Shown in pieces: positions 44,550 through 53,186 of a stretch of DNA of 64,000 nt (position 1 is its first letter; every line of letters begins with the position of its first letter). Under the pieces are notes generated by a model, which ran no database searches, was not told where the DNA came from, and was given only the letters and a program-made list of their open reading frames with translations. This stretch comes from Desulfobulbus alkaliphilus (GTDB lineage: Bacteria; Desulfobacterota; Desulfobulbia; Desulfobulbales; Desulfobulbaceae), in NCBI RefSeq assembly GCF_016918545.1, contig NZ_JAFFQC010000001.1, positions 124,001 to 188,000 on the forward strand, in the 5' to 3' direction. Made by a program: the position numbers and the translations under genes.

Positions 44550-46250
44550 ATGACCTCTGCCCAGTATGACCTGATTTTGGCGCAGGCCGATATTCCGGAG
44601 CATTCAGTGCATTTCATGCAGGCCATGTCCGGTGGTTTGCCTTTTTTGGTGGGGTCTTTTCTGTTTCTTCATGCCGAAAATTGGTTGCTGGCTGTTGGCT
44701 ACCCGATTACCGGCGTTTCCGATGAACATGCCACCCGGGAATTCGATCAGGCCCTCAGGGATGCCCAGAAGATGACCAGGGCAGAGCAATGCTGGGCCAT
44801 CAGCCCATCCTTGCCCGAGCGCCTTGGTCCACACCGTCGCTCACAGGACCAGTTCTTCATTCTGACCACGGACAGTCCACTCCCTTCCCGCCCGACTCGT
44901 CTTGCCCAACGAGCTGCACGCATCCTGCAGGTCGAAGAGAGCACCAGGTTTACTGCAGCCCATCGCCGTCTCTGGGCTGAATGCACAAGCCGGGGCCCTA
45001 TGCCGGACCATATCCTGGAACTCTATGCTCGGACCGAAAGCGTCATCACCACTTGTCCCGGCCTCTCTCTGCTCAATGCCTGGGATCAGAATGGCCATCT
45101 CGCCGCCTGTCTGCTGCTGGACAGCGCCCCTCGATCCTTCTTGAGTTACATCCTCGGTGCCCACTCCCGCACTCACCCCACTCCCTATGCTTCGGATCTG
45201 CTGTTTCTGGAAATGATTCATCTGGCCAGGACTCGCAACAAGACATATCTGCACCTGGGCCTGGGGGTGAACTCCGGCATTCGGCGATTCAAGGAAAAAT
45301 GGAGCGCCGTGCCCACGCTTACCTATGAGATGGCGCAATGGCGGGAAACAGGCAGCCTGCGCCGGGATGTTGGTGATCTGATGCAGGCCCTGGTCAGCCC
45401 CTCATCAAGGCCCATGAGCAAACAGGAATACTGGGCCAGTCTGCCTCCCCAGCGGACCTTCAAGATGCTGTGGAAGATCGAGAAGAACGGTCGGACCTCC
45501 TGGATCGGGGGTACGGCCCACTTCTTCTGCTATAGTTTCGAGCATTCCCTGCGCAGATTGTTCGACCAGGTGGACACTGTCGTCTTCGAAGGGCCGCTGG
45601 ATAAGGAGAGTCTAGACCAGGTTGCCGAGATTGGCAGGCGCCCGGAACCGGAAGCACCCAGACTGATTACTGCTATGACCGAGCAGGAAATCCGCGCCCT
45701 GGACCATAGCGTCTGTGGCCCACGGGGCCCTTGGGCAAGACTCTTTGGTCTGGCGGACCCCAACCCGCTGGATGTCGTGGAATTCCTGACCAACGCCCGC
45801 CACTGGATGGCGTTTTTTTCCCTCTGGACCCACTTTCTGCGCCGCCTGGACTGGAATCAATCCGTGGACCTGGAAGCCTGGCACCTGGCGCACGAAATGG
45901 GCAAGAATGTTCTGGCCCTGGAGAGCATCCCGGAGCAGATCGAAACCCTGGAAAGCATCCCGCTGGAACGCATCGTCCGTTTTTTCCGCGCTTGCGGACA
46001 CTGGAAACGCTATACCCGCCAGAATATGAAGGCCTACCTCAAAGGCGATCTGGATCAGATGATGGGGACCAGCGCCGAGTTCCCCTCCCGTACGGATATG
46101 GTTATCGGTCGTCGGGACGCTGTCTTCCTGGAACGTATGCTGCCCATGGTCGAGGCCGGGCGATGCGCTGTTTTTGTCGGCTCGGCCCATATCTTCAATC
46201 TCCGAGATATGCTGACCGACGCCGGGTTCAGGGTTGAGAAAGTACCATGA
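44550..46250 (+). CDS. GNAT/FemX-like acyltransferase domain fused to a TraB/GumN-like domain
   Basis: 566 residues. The first 300 have a FemAB/GNAT-like pattern (VGSFLFLHAENWLLAVGYPI, later LHLGLGVNSGIRRFKEKW, the typical end of such acyltransferases). The last 240 resemble TraB/PrgY/GumN proteins: SWIGGTAHF near the start of the domain, VVFEGPLD, and VFVGSAHIFNLRDML near the end, giving the paired GxxH and GxAHxxxL motifs. The combination is unusual. The next gene is a free-standing relative of the N-domain, overlapping by ATGA. I start at 44550 because the upstream frame is repeat A. Function unknown; modification of a small molecule or peptide is a guess. Confidence 0.65.
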   Translation: MTSAQYDLILAQADIPEHSVHFMQAMSGGLPFLVGSFLFLHAENWLLAVGYPITGVSDEHATREFDQALRDAQKMTRAEQCWAISPSLPERLGPHRRSQDQFFILTTDSPLPSRPTRLAQRAARILQVEESTRFTAAHRRLWAECTSRGPMPDHILELYARTESVITTCPGLSLLNAWDQNGHLAACLLLDSAPRSFLSYILGAHSRTHPTPYASDLLFLEMIHLARTRNKTYLHLGLGVNSGIRRFKEKWSAVPTLTYEMAQWRETGSLRRDVGDLMQALVSPSSRPMSKQEYWASLPPQRTFKMLWKIEKNGRTSWIGGTAHFFCYSFEHSLRRLFDQVDTVVFEGPLDKESLDQVAEIGRRPEPEAPRLITAMTEQEIRALDHSVCGPRGPWARLFGLADPNPLDVVEFLTNARHWMAFFSLWTHFLRRLDWNQSVDLEAWHLAHEMGKNVLALESIPEQIETLESIPLERIVRFFRACGHWKRYTRQNMKAYLKGDLDQMMGTSAEFPSRTDMVIGRRDAVFLERMLPMVEAGRCAVFVGSAHIFNLRDMLTDAGFRVEKVP

Positions 46251-47107
46251 TCGGCCCGGATCGCCTGGATCGTGTCGCCGCTCAGGCTGTGGTGCCGGAA
46301 CAGCTTGTTTGCTATGGCCGGGTCGTGGGCGGTGGACAACCGCGGCTGTTCGACTCCTGCCTGGGCTACGAATACAGTGACAGCCTTGTGCTCATTGGCT
46401 ATCCTGTGCACGATCCCTGGGATGAACAGGCCCTCCGTAACAGTGTGGACACGGCCCTTACGGTCAGCACGGCCCGGCGGATCACGGTGCTGGCCGCCTC
46501 TCGCCCCCCTCAGGCCGGGGTTGCAGCAGACGAGATACCCGCGCCGACAGACGCTTACCTGAGCCTGCCCATTCCCAACCCAGCTCCAGGCCAGAAGCTG
46601 CGCAACATTTTGCGCCGCGCCCAGCGGGAACTCCATCTTGAGCAGGAACGCACAATGAACCAGGATCACACTATTCTGATCTCCCGTTACCTTCAGGATC
46701 GCATCCTTGCTCCGGGCACACGCCACATCTTTGCCCAGGTCTCCACTTATTTAGCGACTTGTCCCAGTGTAGTACTCATCTCGGCCCGAATGAAGGACGG
46801 ACGACTTGCCGGATATACGATTGGTGATTTTTCCTCCCTGACCACCGCTTTCTACATGTTTACCTTCAGAGACCCGGATGTTGCTCCGCCCGGCACGGCA
46901 GACCTGCTGCTCCTTGCCGTGCAGCGGGAAGGCGAACAGCGCGGCCAGCTCAGGGTCAATCTTGGTCTTGGCATCAACCCTTCCATCGCTTTCTTTAAAA
47001 AGAAATGGGGCGCCACTCCTTTTTTACCCTGCCAGGAGACGAGCTGGGAACGTACACCAGAAGGCTGGCTGTACAGGATGCACCAGTGGTGGCGATCGAG
47101 AGAGTAA
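46247..47107 (+). CDS. GNAT/FemX-like acyltransferase, paralogue of the preceding N-domain
   Basis: 286 residues. The C-terminal INLGLGINPSIAFFKKKWGA-type segment (here VNLGLGINPSIAFFKKKWGA) mirrors LGLGVNSGIRRFKEKWSA of the previous protein. VLIGYPVHDP mirrors LAVGYPITGV. So the two share one fold and probably act together. Coupled by an ATGA overlap. No active-site residue can be named. Confidence 0.65.
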   Translation: MIGPDRLDRVAAQAVVPEQLVCYGRVVGGGQPRLFDSCLGYEYSDSLVLIGYPVHDPWDEQALRNSVDTALTVSTARRITVLAASRPPQAGVAADEIPAPTDAYLSLPIPNPAPGQKLRNILRRAQRELHLEQERTMNQDHTILISRYLQDRILAPGTRHIFAQVSTYLATCPSVVLISARMKDGRLAGYTIGDFSSLTTAFYMFTFRDPDVAPPGTADLLLLAVQREGEQRGQLRVNLGLGINPSIAFFKKKWGATPFLPCQETSWERTPEGWLYRMHQWWRSRE

Positions 47108-47250
47108 CTGTCTGCTGCCGGCCTCTGGAGTTTGTCCACTGGGGTCAGATAGAGAAGGAATGCATGCTCACTGTCAAGGTCAGGCTCTTCATCCATGCAG
47201 AGCCCCCTGCAGTGACTCCAGCCACTCGTTGTATCGCCAGGCAGGCCTCA

Positions 47251-47278
47251 AATCTTGTCGACTTGGAGGTCTGACCCC
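47251..47278 (+). repeat. Repeat A copy 7
   Basis: AATCTTGTCGACTTGGAGGT then CTGACCCC, direct repeat of copy 6. It ends the accessory island. Confidence 0.9.
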
Positions 47279-47315
47279 ATTTTTTCTCGGCGGAAATATA
47301 AAACTGGAGGTCTGG

Positions 47316-47786
47316 TTGAAAGAAGAGCAAAAGAGCATTCTGGTGATCTACCATTCGCAAAGCGGCACCATGGAACGGATGGCCCATCGTTTCGCCCAGG
47401 GGGCGGCCCGGGAAGAAAACATCCGTGTTGTGCTCAAAAAAGCAGAGCTTGCCGAGGTGGAGGACCTGCTGCAGTGTCATGCTGTTGCCATTGGCTCCCC
47501 GGAATATTTCGGCACCATGGCCGGCATGATCAAGGACTTTTTTGACCGAACCTATACAGCGGCTCAGGAGCGGACCATTGGTCTGCCCTTTGTGGTTTTT
47601 GTCTGTGCCGGCAACGATGGGCGGGGGGCCCTTACCCAGATTGAAAGAATAGCGCAGGGGTACAAATGGCAAAAAGTACTGGAACATTTCCGGGTCGTGG
47701 GCGAGCCGACAGAAGCCGAGCTGATTGACCTGGAAGAACTGGGCCATACCTTGGCAGCAGGCCTGGATTTCGGCATTTTTCCCTGA
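47316..47786 (+). CDS. Flavodoxin / NADPH-dependent FMN reductase-like protein
   Basis: 156 residues from TTG 47316 (GGAGG lies 6 bp upstream). SILVIYHSQSGTMERMA is the phosphate-binding loop of flavodoxin-like folds, AIGSPEYFGTMAGMIKDFFD the second FMN loop, and VVFVCAGNDGRG the third. Small flavodoxins carry electrons in anaerobes. The frame is open upstream to 46878, but that overlaps the acyltransferase and repeat A. Confidence 0.85.
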   Translation: MKEEQKSILVIYHSQSGTMERMAHRFAQGAAREENIRVVLKKAELAEVEDLLQCHAVAIGSPEYFGTMAGMIKDFFDRTYTAAQERTIGLPFVVFVCAGNDGRGALTQIERIAQGYKWQKVLEHFRVVGEPTEAELIDLEELGHTLAAGLDFGIFP

Positions 47787-47834
47787 AGAGTCGGTCGCGG
47801 GATGCGGCCGTTGTGGGCGAGGATAAAGGACGCC

Positions 47835-47873
47835 ATGCAACAACCCATGCAGCAGCCCATGCAGCAGCAATAG
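47835..47873 (+). other. Possible 12-residue peptide MQQPMQQPMQQQ
   Basis: AAAGGA lies a few bases upstream of an ATG that opens three near-identical codon blocks ending in TAG. It could be a leader-like peptide or a chance product of a short tandem repeat. There is no evidence of expression. Confidence 0.25.
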
Positions 47874-47999
47874 GCAGAAACTGCCCCGAATGAAGACGAA
47901 AAGAGCTTTTTTTTCGATATATCCTGCATTATCCTATAGGCTGAACCGAAGCAGGAAGAAATTCCATGCCCACATTATTTTGATCAAGGAGGTAACAAC

Positions 48000-48158
48000 A
48001 TGGCAAATTGTGCGAACATGAAACAGGGTGACATTTACATGTGCACGAAATGCGGTCTTGAATTGAGCGTTGTCAAGGTGTGCACTTGTGGGTCAGGCAG
48101 TGCGGACAGCTGCAGTGTGCCCTTGCAGTGCTGCGGCCAGGATATGGTGAAGAAATAG
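48000..48158 (+). CDS. Small Cys-rich (rubredoxin/zinc-ribbon-like) protein
   Basis: 52 residues with the strong ribosome site AAGGAGG 6 bp before the ATG. Reads MANCANMKQGDIYMCTKCGL, later KVCTCGSG and PLQCCGQDM. The CTKCG plus CCG pattern resembles the desulforedoxin/rubredoxin knuckle and a family of short Cys-rich proteins common in anaerobes. Metal and function are unknown. Confidence 0.8.
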   Translation: MANCANMKQGDIYMCTKCGLELSVVKVCTCGSGSADSCSVPLQCCGQDMVKK

Positions 48159-48221
48159 CCCAGACTAGAGCAGTTCCCGGGGATACAGCGGACGATCCGC
48201 TGGATCCCCGGTTATCTTTCC

Positions 48222-48357
48222 CCAGAATCCGTGACGGCTGGGCTTTTGTTTTGGGTAGATCTTGTTGGCATCATCTTATGATCGCATCGGAATTCTTAAC
48301 AATACCTTCCACCAGCCGCCCTTCGAGGCATCCATCCACACGCTCACCGATTCAAGG
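48222..48357 (+). repeat. Repeat E, medium-length copy at the uvsE 3' end
   Basis: Left end CAGAATCCGTGACGGCTGG, interior AGATCTTGTTGGCATCATC and ACCAGCCGCCCTTCGAGGC, right end ACGCTCACCGATTCAAGG. The right end overlaps the last codons and the stop of uvsE (48344-48346). Confidence 0.85.
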
Positions 48358-49315
48358 TTACCCCTCCCCCCGCGTCACCAACCTCGCTGCTCCCCGGTAC
48401 GATTTTATCGAGCCGCTTTTGCTGCAGATCAGCCATCAGTCGCAGCACGGCCAGTTCCTTTGCCTTGGCTTCGACATCAACGGTCATGGCTCGCCCTAGC
48501 CAGCAGGAGGGGATATCGGCCGGATCGATATAATCGGCATGGGCCTTGGGATATGTTCCCTTCCAGCCGAATTTGGGGGATGAGAGGTGACAGTACTGCT
48601 CCCGGCCTGACCCCTGCCAGGTCGATTCCGCCAGCCGGGTCGCTTCTTCAACAGATAAGCCGTCGGGTTTGCAGCGGTGGTGATGCACATCGTAGACCAG
48701 GGGAATGGAGAGTTGCCGGCACAGCGGCAGCAGGTCGGTCACCGTATAGCTGACATCATCATTTTCCAGGGTCAGGCGGCTGCGGACATTGTCCGACAGC
48801 TGGGCAAAGACCCGGGCAAAACGCTCCAGGGCCTGCCCTTTATCCCCATACACCCCACCCACATGAATATTGATGACATCAGCGCCCACCGCTGCCGCCA
48901 GCCGGCCCTGATACTCCAACTCCTGGATGGAGCTGGCGACCACCGCCGGATGCGGTGAGGGAAGCACCACAAACTGATCCGGATGAAAACTGAGACGGAT
49001 GTTCTTTTTTTGGGCGGTATCACGGACTGTGGTCAGCACTTGGGCAATGCCTTGTCCATCGGGGAGCTGGTCCAGCGAATAACCGACCTCGGGGTGGGTC
49101 ATACGGGGGAACAAGGGCGACATGATGCGAAAAGCACCGATGCCGAGCCGGGCAACGGTGTCCACGGCACGGAGCAGGTTTTCCGCATTGTTGCGACAGA
49201 TATGGGAGAGCTTGCGCAACTGCTCCCCGCGCGGCAGGGTCGACAGCGCCCTGGCCGTGGTGGTCCGAAACGATATTGGTTCCTCTTTGAACAGACAGCA
49301 CAGTCCTAAACGCAT
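48344..49315 (-). CDS. uvsE: UV damage endonuclease UvsE/UVDE
   Basis: 323 residues from ATG 49315 (AGGTGGGTGAGG upstream). The TIM-barrel UVDE pattern is clear: MRLGLCCLF, then FRIMSPLFPR, LSFHPDQFVVL, NIHVGGVYGDK, LTLENDD and VYDVHHHRC, which supply the metal-binding His, Glu and Asp residues. It nicks DNA 5' of UV photoproducts and other lesions. The last residues (VTLNR) and the TGA come from a repeat E end, so the original C-terminus was replaced by insertion. Confidence 0.93.
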   Translation of the reverse strand: MRLGLCCLFKEEPISFRTTTARALSTLPRGEQLRKLSHICRNNAENLLRAVDTVARLGIGAFRIMSPLFPRMTHPEVGYSLDQLPDGQGIAQVLTTVRDTAQKKNIRLSFHPDQFVVLPSPHPAVVASSIQELEYQGRLAAAVGADVINIHVGGVYGDKGQALERFARVFAQLSDNVRSRLTLENDDVSYTVTDLLPLCRQLSIPLVYDVHHHRCKPDGLSVEEATRLAESTWQGSGREQYCHLSSPKFGWKGTYPKAHADYIDPADIPSCWLGRAMTVDVEAKAKELAVLRLMADLQQKRLDKIVPGSSEVGDAGGGVTLNR

Positions 49316-49491
49316 CCTCACCCACCTCTCCAGATATCCCATGGATCCTGCTTGCAACCATAGCAGAGTGTGCTATTGTGATAACGAGTCCGATTTTCCA
49401 AGTCAGGCAGTCTTTGGCTCATCGCCTCTCGCCGGGGAGGAAGTCCAGGCAGAGAGGTACAATTTGATGCATCCACTTCCGGGAGAAGACC

Positions 49492-50079
49492 ATGACGTCT
49501 CGTCGCACCGTTTGCGCCCTGCCCTTTTTCTGCCTGCTTCTGGTATTCCCGCTTTTGATCACCCGGGCAGCGGCTCAGACAGTGACCATTGAAAACGTCG
49601 TCTTTGCCGACCGGGTCACCATTGGCGGCGAGTCCGTGCCCCTGCGCAATGCGGCCTTGCTTCGTTATCTGCGATTCATCAAGGTCTATGTCGCGGCCCT
49701 GTATCTGCCTGCCTCGGCCCCCGGGGCAGATGTGCTGACCGATGTGCCCAAGCGCCTGGAGATTGCCTACCTGATGTCGTTTGCTAAGGATGATTTCGCC
49801 AAAGGCGCGGCTCCGGTTCTGGAACGTAATCTGACCGCGGCGGAGCTTGCAGCAGTGCAGGAACGCATCGACCGCCTCAATGCCGCGTATCGGGATGTCC
49901 AAGCCGGTGACCGGTATGCGCTCACCTATGCCCCCGGCGAGGGAACGGTACTGACCTTGAACGACGAACCCCTAGTTACCATCGAGGGCGCTGATTTCGC
50001 TGCCGCCTATTTCGGTGTCTGGCTGGGGCGGGAGCCCCTTGACAATAAACTGAAGCGGGATCTGCTGCGGGGTCCATGA
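49492..50079 (+). CDS. Exported chalcone-isomerase-like protein
   Basis: 195 residues with a signal peptide (PFFCLLLVFPLLITRAAAQ, cut after AAA). The rest fits bacterial chalcone-isomerase-like domains: FADRVTIGGESVPLRNAALLR, YVAALYLPA, then YGVWLG-type end (AAYFGVWLGREPLD). Bacterial members are periplasmic and of unclear function; true flavonoid chemistry is not implied. Confidence 0.85.
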   Translation: MTSRRTVCALPFFCLLLVFPLLITRAAAQTVTIENVVFADRVTIGGESVPLRNAALLRYLRFIKVYVAALYLPASAPGADVLTDVPKRLEIAYLMSFAKDDFAKGAAPVLERNLTAAELAAVQERIDRLNAAYRDVQAGDRYALTYAPGEGTVLTLNDEPLVTIEGADFAAAYFGVWLGREPLDNKLKRDLLRGP

Positions 50080-50192
50080 ATGGTTGACCGGGTTCCCGCG
50101 GCAGGTGGTCTTGCCTTCCCTGGAACACTGGAACACGCAAGGCAGTCGGTGGATATGTACGGTGCCATGGATCGCCGACCGGGGGACCATTG

Positions 50193-50834
50193 CTATAATT
50201 TCAGCGCCTTTTTGCCCCAGATCCCCATCATCGAGAAGGCAACAAGAAAAAACAGCGGCAGAAGGGTGGCGAAAGAAATGGCCTGGCTGCTCTCCTGAAT
50301 ATGGGTGGCGTGATACACGGCGGAGCAATAAATATAGCCTTTGAAGGCATATCCCAGCGCAGTACTCAACACGAAGGGACCGAGCTTGACCTTGAGAATC
50401 CCTGAGCTGTAATTGATGATGGAATGGGGAAACCCGGGAAAACAGCGCAGCGCAAAAAGCTGGAAAAATCCTGAATTCTGTTTGAGCAGCTGATACCCCT
50501 TGAATCGGGCGATTCTGGCGGTCCACACCGGGGACAGCCAGGCGGAAAAATAATAGGCCGCCAGAGCGCCGAGCAGGCCGCCGGCAACCACCAGCATTGT
50601 CCCCACCCAGGGCGGATAGACGGCCGCCAGACTGATTACAAGCAGGGAGCCGGGAAGCGCAAAGGCGTACAACACCGCCTGGATAAGGACCACCAGCAAC
50701 ATCATCCACCAGAGTTGCGCCACTGCCTCAAATTTTTCCAGCTGGCCTGTCAGATCGATATAGCCGGCCTGCTGGGCAACGATGCCGGCAAGGAGTACGC
50801 CGGGCAGAATCAGTAGTTTTATGGTATCTTTCAT
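50193..50834 (-). CDS. TVP38/TMEM64 (DedA-like) membrane protein
   Basis: 213 residues, five to six hydrophobic segments, with the VTT-domain pattern: ALPGSLLVISLAAVYPPWVGT, then GALAAYYFSAWL and the FPGFPHSIINYSSGILKV segment (canonical RxxPxxPxxxxNYxxGxxxv). Membrane function in the family is debated (lipid scrambling). Start 50834 is by homology; a repeat E piece lies just upstream. Confidence 0.88.
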   Translation of the reverse strand: MKDTIKLLILPGVLLAGIVAQQAGYIDLTGQLEKFEAVAQLWWMMLLVVLIQAVLYAFALPGSLLVISLAAVYPPWVGTMLVVAGGLLGALAAYYFSAWLSPVWTARIARFKGYQLLKQNSGFFQLFALRCFPGFPHSIINYSSGILKVKLGPFVLSTALGYAFKGYIYCSAVYHATHIQESSQAISFATLLPLFFLVAFSMMGIWGKKALKL

Positions 50835-50838
50835 GAAA

Positions 50839-50880
50839 CCCTGGATCGGTGACGGATGGAGGCTTGTTTGGGGTTTATAG
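50839..50880 (+). repeat. Degenerate repeat E left end
   Basis: CCTGGATCGGTGACGGATGG then AGGCTTGTTTGGGGTTTATAG resembles the left part of the copy at 20416 (GACGCTTGTTTGGGGTCTAT). It lies between the divergent TVP38-like and nitroreductase genes. Confidence 0.6.
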
Positions 50881-50912
50881 TGGCGGGATACTTCGTTATC
50901 AAGGAGGGTTAC

Positions 50913-51626
50913 ATGCACCGATTTTTTTCTCAACTGGTCAGCACGATTCCATGGCGGCAATCAAGCGGATTGCTTGTGTTCGCCATCCTTCTTTTTGCTT
51001 CAGGAGGCAAGGCTATGTCCCTCGATCAGCAACAACCGCTCATCCCCCTGCCGGCCCCGGTGGTTGATGGCAGCGTTTCCCTTGAACAAACCCTGCTGCA
51101 GAGACGTTCCCTGCGTGATTTCGACGATGAACCCCTGACCCTGAGCCAGGTGGCCCAGCTGCTCTGGGCCGCGCAGGGCGTCACCCATACCAGGGGATTC
51201 AGAACCGCGCCCTCGGCCGGTGCGCTGTACCCCCTGGACACCTATCTGATTGCCGGCAAAGTGACGGACCTGGAGCCAGGGGTGTATCTGTATGTCCCCC
51301 AGAGTCATGCCCTGATCGAGAAAGCTTCCGGAGACATACGCCCCCAGCTCAGTCGAGCCGCTCTGGGACAGCTCCCGGTGCGTGACGCCCCGGCCACCAT
51401 CCTCTTCACCGCCGTCTATGATCGCATTACCGGGAGATACGGCCCGCGCGGAGAGCAGTACGCGCACATCGAAGCCGGCCATACAGCCCAGAACATCACC
51501 CTGCAGGCCGTCGCCCTGGGCCTTGGCTCCGTGGTTATCGGCGCCTTCCAGGACGATCTTGTCCGCCAGGTGATTGAACTGGAATCCGGCTCAACGCCTT
51601 TATATCTCATCCCCGTCGGCCGGTGA
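50913..51626 (+). CDS. SagB-type nitroreductase / FMN oxidoreductase, exported
   Basis: 237 residues. A hydrophobic N-terminus (GLLVFAILLFASGGKA) suggests export or membrane anchoring. The nitroreductase domain follows: LLQRRSLRDFDDEPLTLSQ, LLWAAQG, RTAPSAGALYPLDTYL, then HTAQNITLQAVALGLGSVVI and DDLVRQVIEL. SagB-type enzymes oxidise or reduce small substrates with FMN. AAGGAGG precedes ATG 50913. The substrate is unknown. Confidence 0.88.
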   Translation: MHRFFSQLVSTIPWRQSSGLLVFAILLFASGGKAMSLDQQQPLIPLPAPVVDGSVSLEQTLLQRRSLRDFDDEPLTLSQVAQLLWAAQGVTHTRGFRTAPSAGALYPLDTYLIAGKVTDLEPGVYLYVPQSHALIEKASGDIRPQLSRAALGQLPVRDAPATILFTAVYDRITGRYGPRGEQYAHIEAGHTAQNITLQAVALGLGSVVIGAFQDDLVRQVIELESGSTPLYLIPVGR

Positions 51627-51635
51627 CGGATTAGG

Positions 51636-51668
51636 GTAAGCGGCCCGAGGAACCCTGTGACCGCTTAC
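51636..51668 (+). terminator. Possible hairpin after the nitroreductase gene
   Basis: GTAAGCGG and CCGCTTAC form an 8-bp stem around a 17-nt loop, 10 bp after the stop. No T run follows, so rho-independent termination is uncertain. Confidence 0.4.
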
Positions 51669-51696
51669 CATTCAAAAGCTTGATAAACGTAGCAGC

Positions 51697-52695
51697 ATGC
51701 TGGAAAAAACCCTCTTATCCCGGATCCGGATCTGGACCCTGTGCCTCGCTTTTGCGGGCACTTTCTCTGTCAGCGAGGCCGCCATGACCGATCTTCGGTT
51801 TGACAAAGACATCAGCAAGCAGCGTATCGAGCAGCACCTGTATCTTCTCACCAAGGAGATCGGCGAGCGCAGTGTCCGCCGCTGGGAAAACCATGCCCAG
51901 ACCCGGGACGCTCTCGAGGAGATTTTCCAGCGCATCGGCCTGCGGACAACCCTCGAGACCTACGACTACAAGGGCACCCCTGTTGCCAACGTGATTGGCG
52001 AAATCAATCCGGGCAAACATTCGACCCAACGCTATCTGGTCGGAGCCCATTACGACTCGGTTGCCGGTACCGTGGGTGCCGATGATAATGCCAGCGGGGT
52101 CGCCGTTCTCCTTGAATTGGCCGAAGTTCTTCAGGAAAACCGCAACCTGCTGGATCCGTCCCTGTCCATCCGCCTGGTTGCCTTTGCCCTGGAGGAACCA
52201 CCGGTGTTTTCCACCTCGTATATGGGCAGCAAGGTCCATGCCAGCGCCATGAAAGCAAACCAGGAACAGTTGACAGGCATGATCTGCTTGGAAATGGTGG
52301 GCTACACCTGCCACCGGGAAGGGTGCCAGTCCTACCCCTTCCCTCTGCAGTTTATGAAGTATCCGAAAAAAGGGGATTTTATCGGTATTGTCGGCAACTT
52401 TCGCTCGAGAAAATTCACTGCCGCCCTGATGGACGCGTTCAGCAACAACCCGGCGCTGCCGGCAATTACCCTCTCAGTGCCCTTCAATGGCTGGCTCATG
52501 CCGGCCATTCGCCTCAGTGATCATGCCCCCTTCTGGGATCAGGGTTTCAAGGCGGTGATGATCACCGACACCGCGTTTTACCGCAACCCCCACTATCATC
52601 TCTCCTCGGACACCATGGAGACCCTGGACATCGACTTCATGGCGGAACTGGTCCGCAGCCTGCTGCTCTTTTTCCTCGCCGCGGATAGCCGCTGA
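51697..52695 (+). CDS. Exported M28-family metallopeptidase
   Basis: 332 residues with a signal peptide (WTLCLAFAGTFSVSEA). Zinc ligands are visible: GAHYDSV (His, Asp), GADDNASG (Asp), EEPPVF (catalytic Glu pair), EMVGY and a later YHLSSDTMETL (His). This is the aminopeptidase class of M28. It likely acts in the periplasm. Confidence 0.9.
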   Translation: MLEKTLLSRIRIWTLCLAFAGTFSVSEAAMTDLRFDKDISKQRIEQHLYLLTKEIGERSVRRWENHAQTRDALEEIFQRIGLRTTLETYDYKGTPVANVIGEINPGKHSTQRYLVGAHYDSVAGTVGADDNASGVAVLLELAEVLQENRNLLDPSLSIRLVAFALEEPPVFSTSYMGSKVHASAMKANQEQLTGMICLEMVGYTCHREGCQSYPFPLQFMKYPKKGDFIGIVGNFRSRKFTAALMDAFSNNPALPAITLSVPFNGWLMPAIRLSDHAPFWDQGFKAVMITDTAFYRNPHYHLSSDTMETLDIDFMAELVRSLLLFFLAADSR

Positions 52696-52921
52696 TCCGT
52701 ACGCAGCTTTATCGCCCACATGGTGAGCTCCTACGGAAACAACGCAGTAAACAAAACAACACCCCCAACATACCGGCCGCAACCGGAAGCTCATACAACA
52801 GAAAACGGTGGCAGAGTGATCAGCAGGCGATCAATGTCCGCGCCGAGGGCAGTTGTCCCGACAGACGGGTGCAGTGCCGGGTGGGCCACCGCCGGTGCAG
52901 ACAGGACCTGGATGGATGCGG

Positions 52922-53182
52922 CTATTTCCTGCTCGGCTCCGCCAGGGAAATGTTGAGTTCAAGCACCTCACAATCCCCTTTCCGATCCAAGGATAATTTG
53001 ATCTGATCTTCGTTGATCTGGATATATTTCCGCACGACCTCAACAATATCTTTCTGCAGTCGCGGCAGAAAATCCGGTGTCGATGCATGCCGCCGCTCAT
53101 GGGCAACGATAATCTGGAGTCGCTCTTTGGCCAGAGAAGCGGAACTGGGACGCCTCGATCGAAAAAAATCTAGGAATTTCAT
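52922..53182 (-). CDS. minE: Cell division topological factor MinE
   Basis: 86 residues. The amphipathic N-terminus MKFLDFFRSRR is followed by SLAKERLQIIVAHER, the MinD-contact helix, and the topological domain with VRKYIQINEDQIKLSLD. MinE stimulates MinD ATPase and restricts MinC to the poles. It follows minD by 4 bp. Confidence 0.95.
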   Translation of the reverse strand: MKFLDFFRSRRPSSASLAKERLQIIVAHERRHASTPDFLPRLQKDIVEVVRKYIQINEDQIKLSLDRKGDCEVLELNISLAEPSRK

Positions 53183-53186
53183 ACCA

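Noticed and set aside
47105-47250. A coding extension linking the acyltransferase to the flavodoxin-like gene
   Set aside because: The frame crosses repeat A copy 7 and overlaps the acyltransferase out of frame; TTG 47316 has a good ribosome site.
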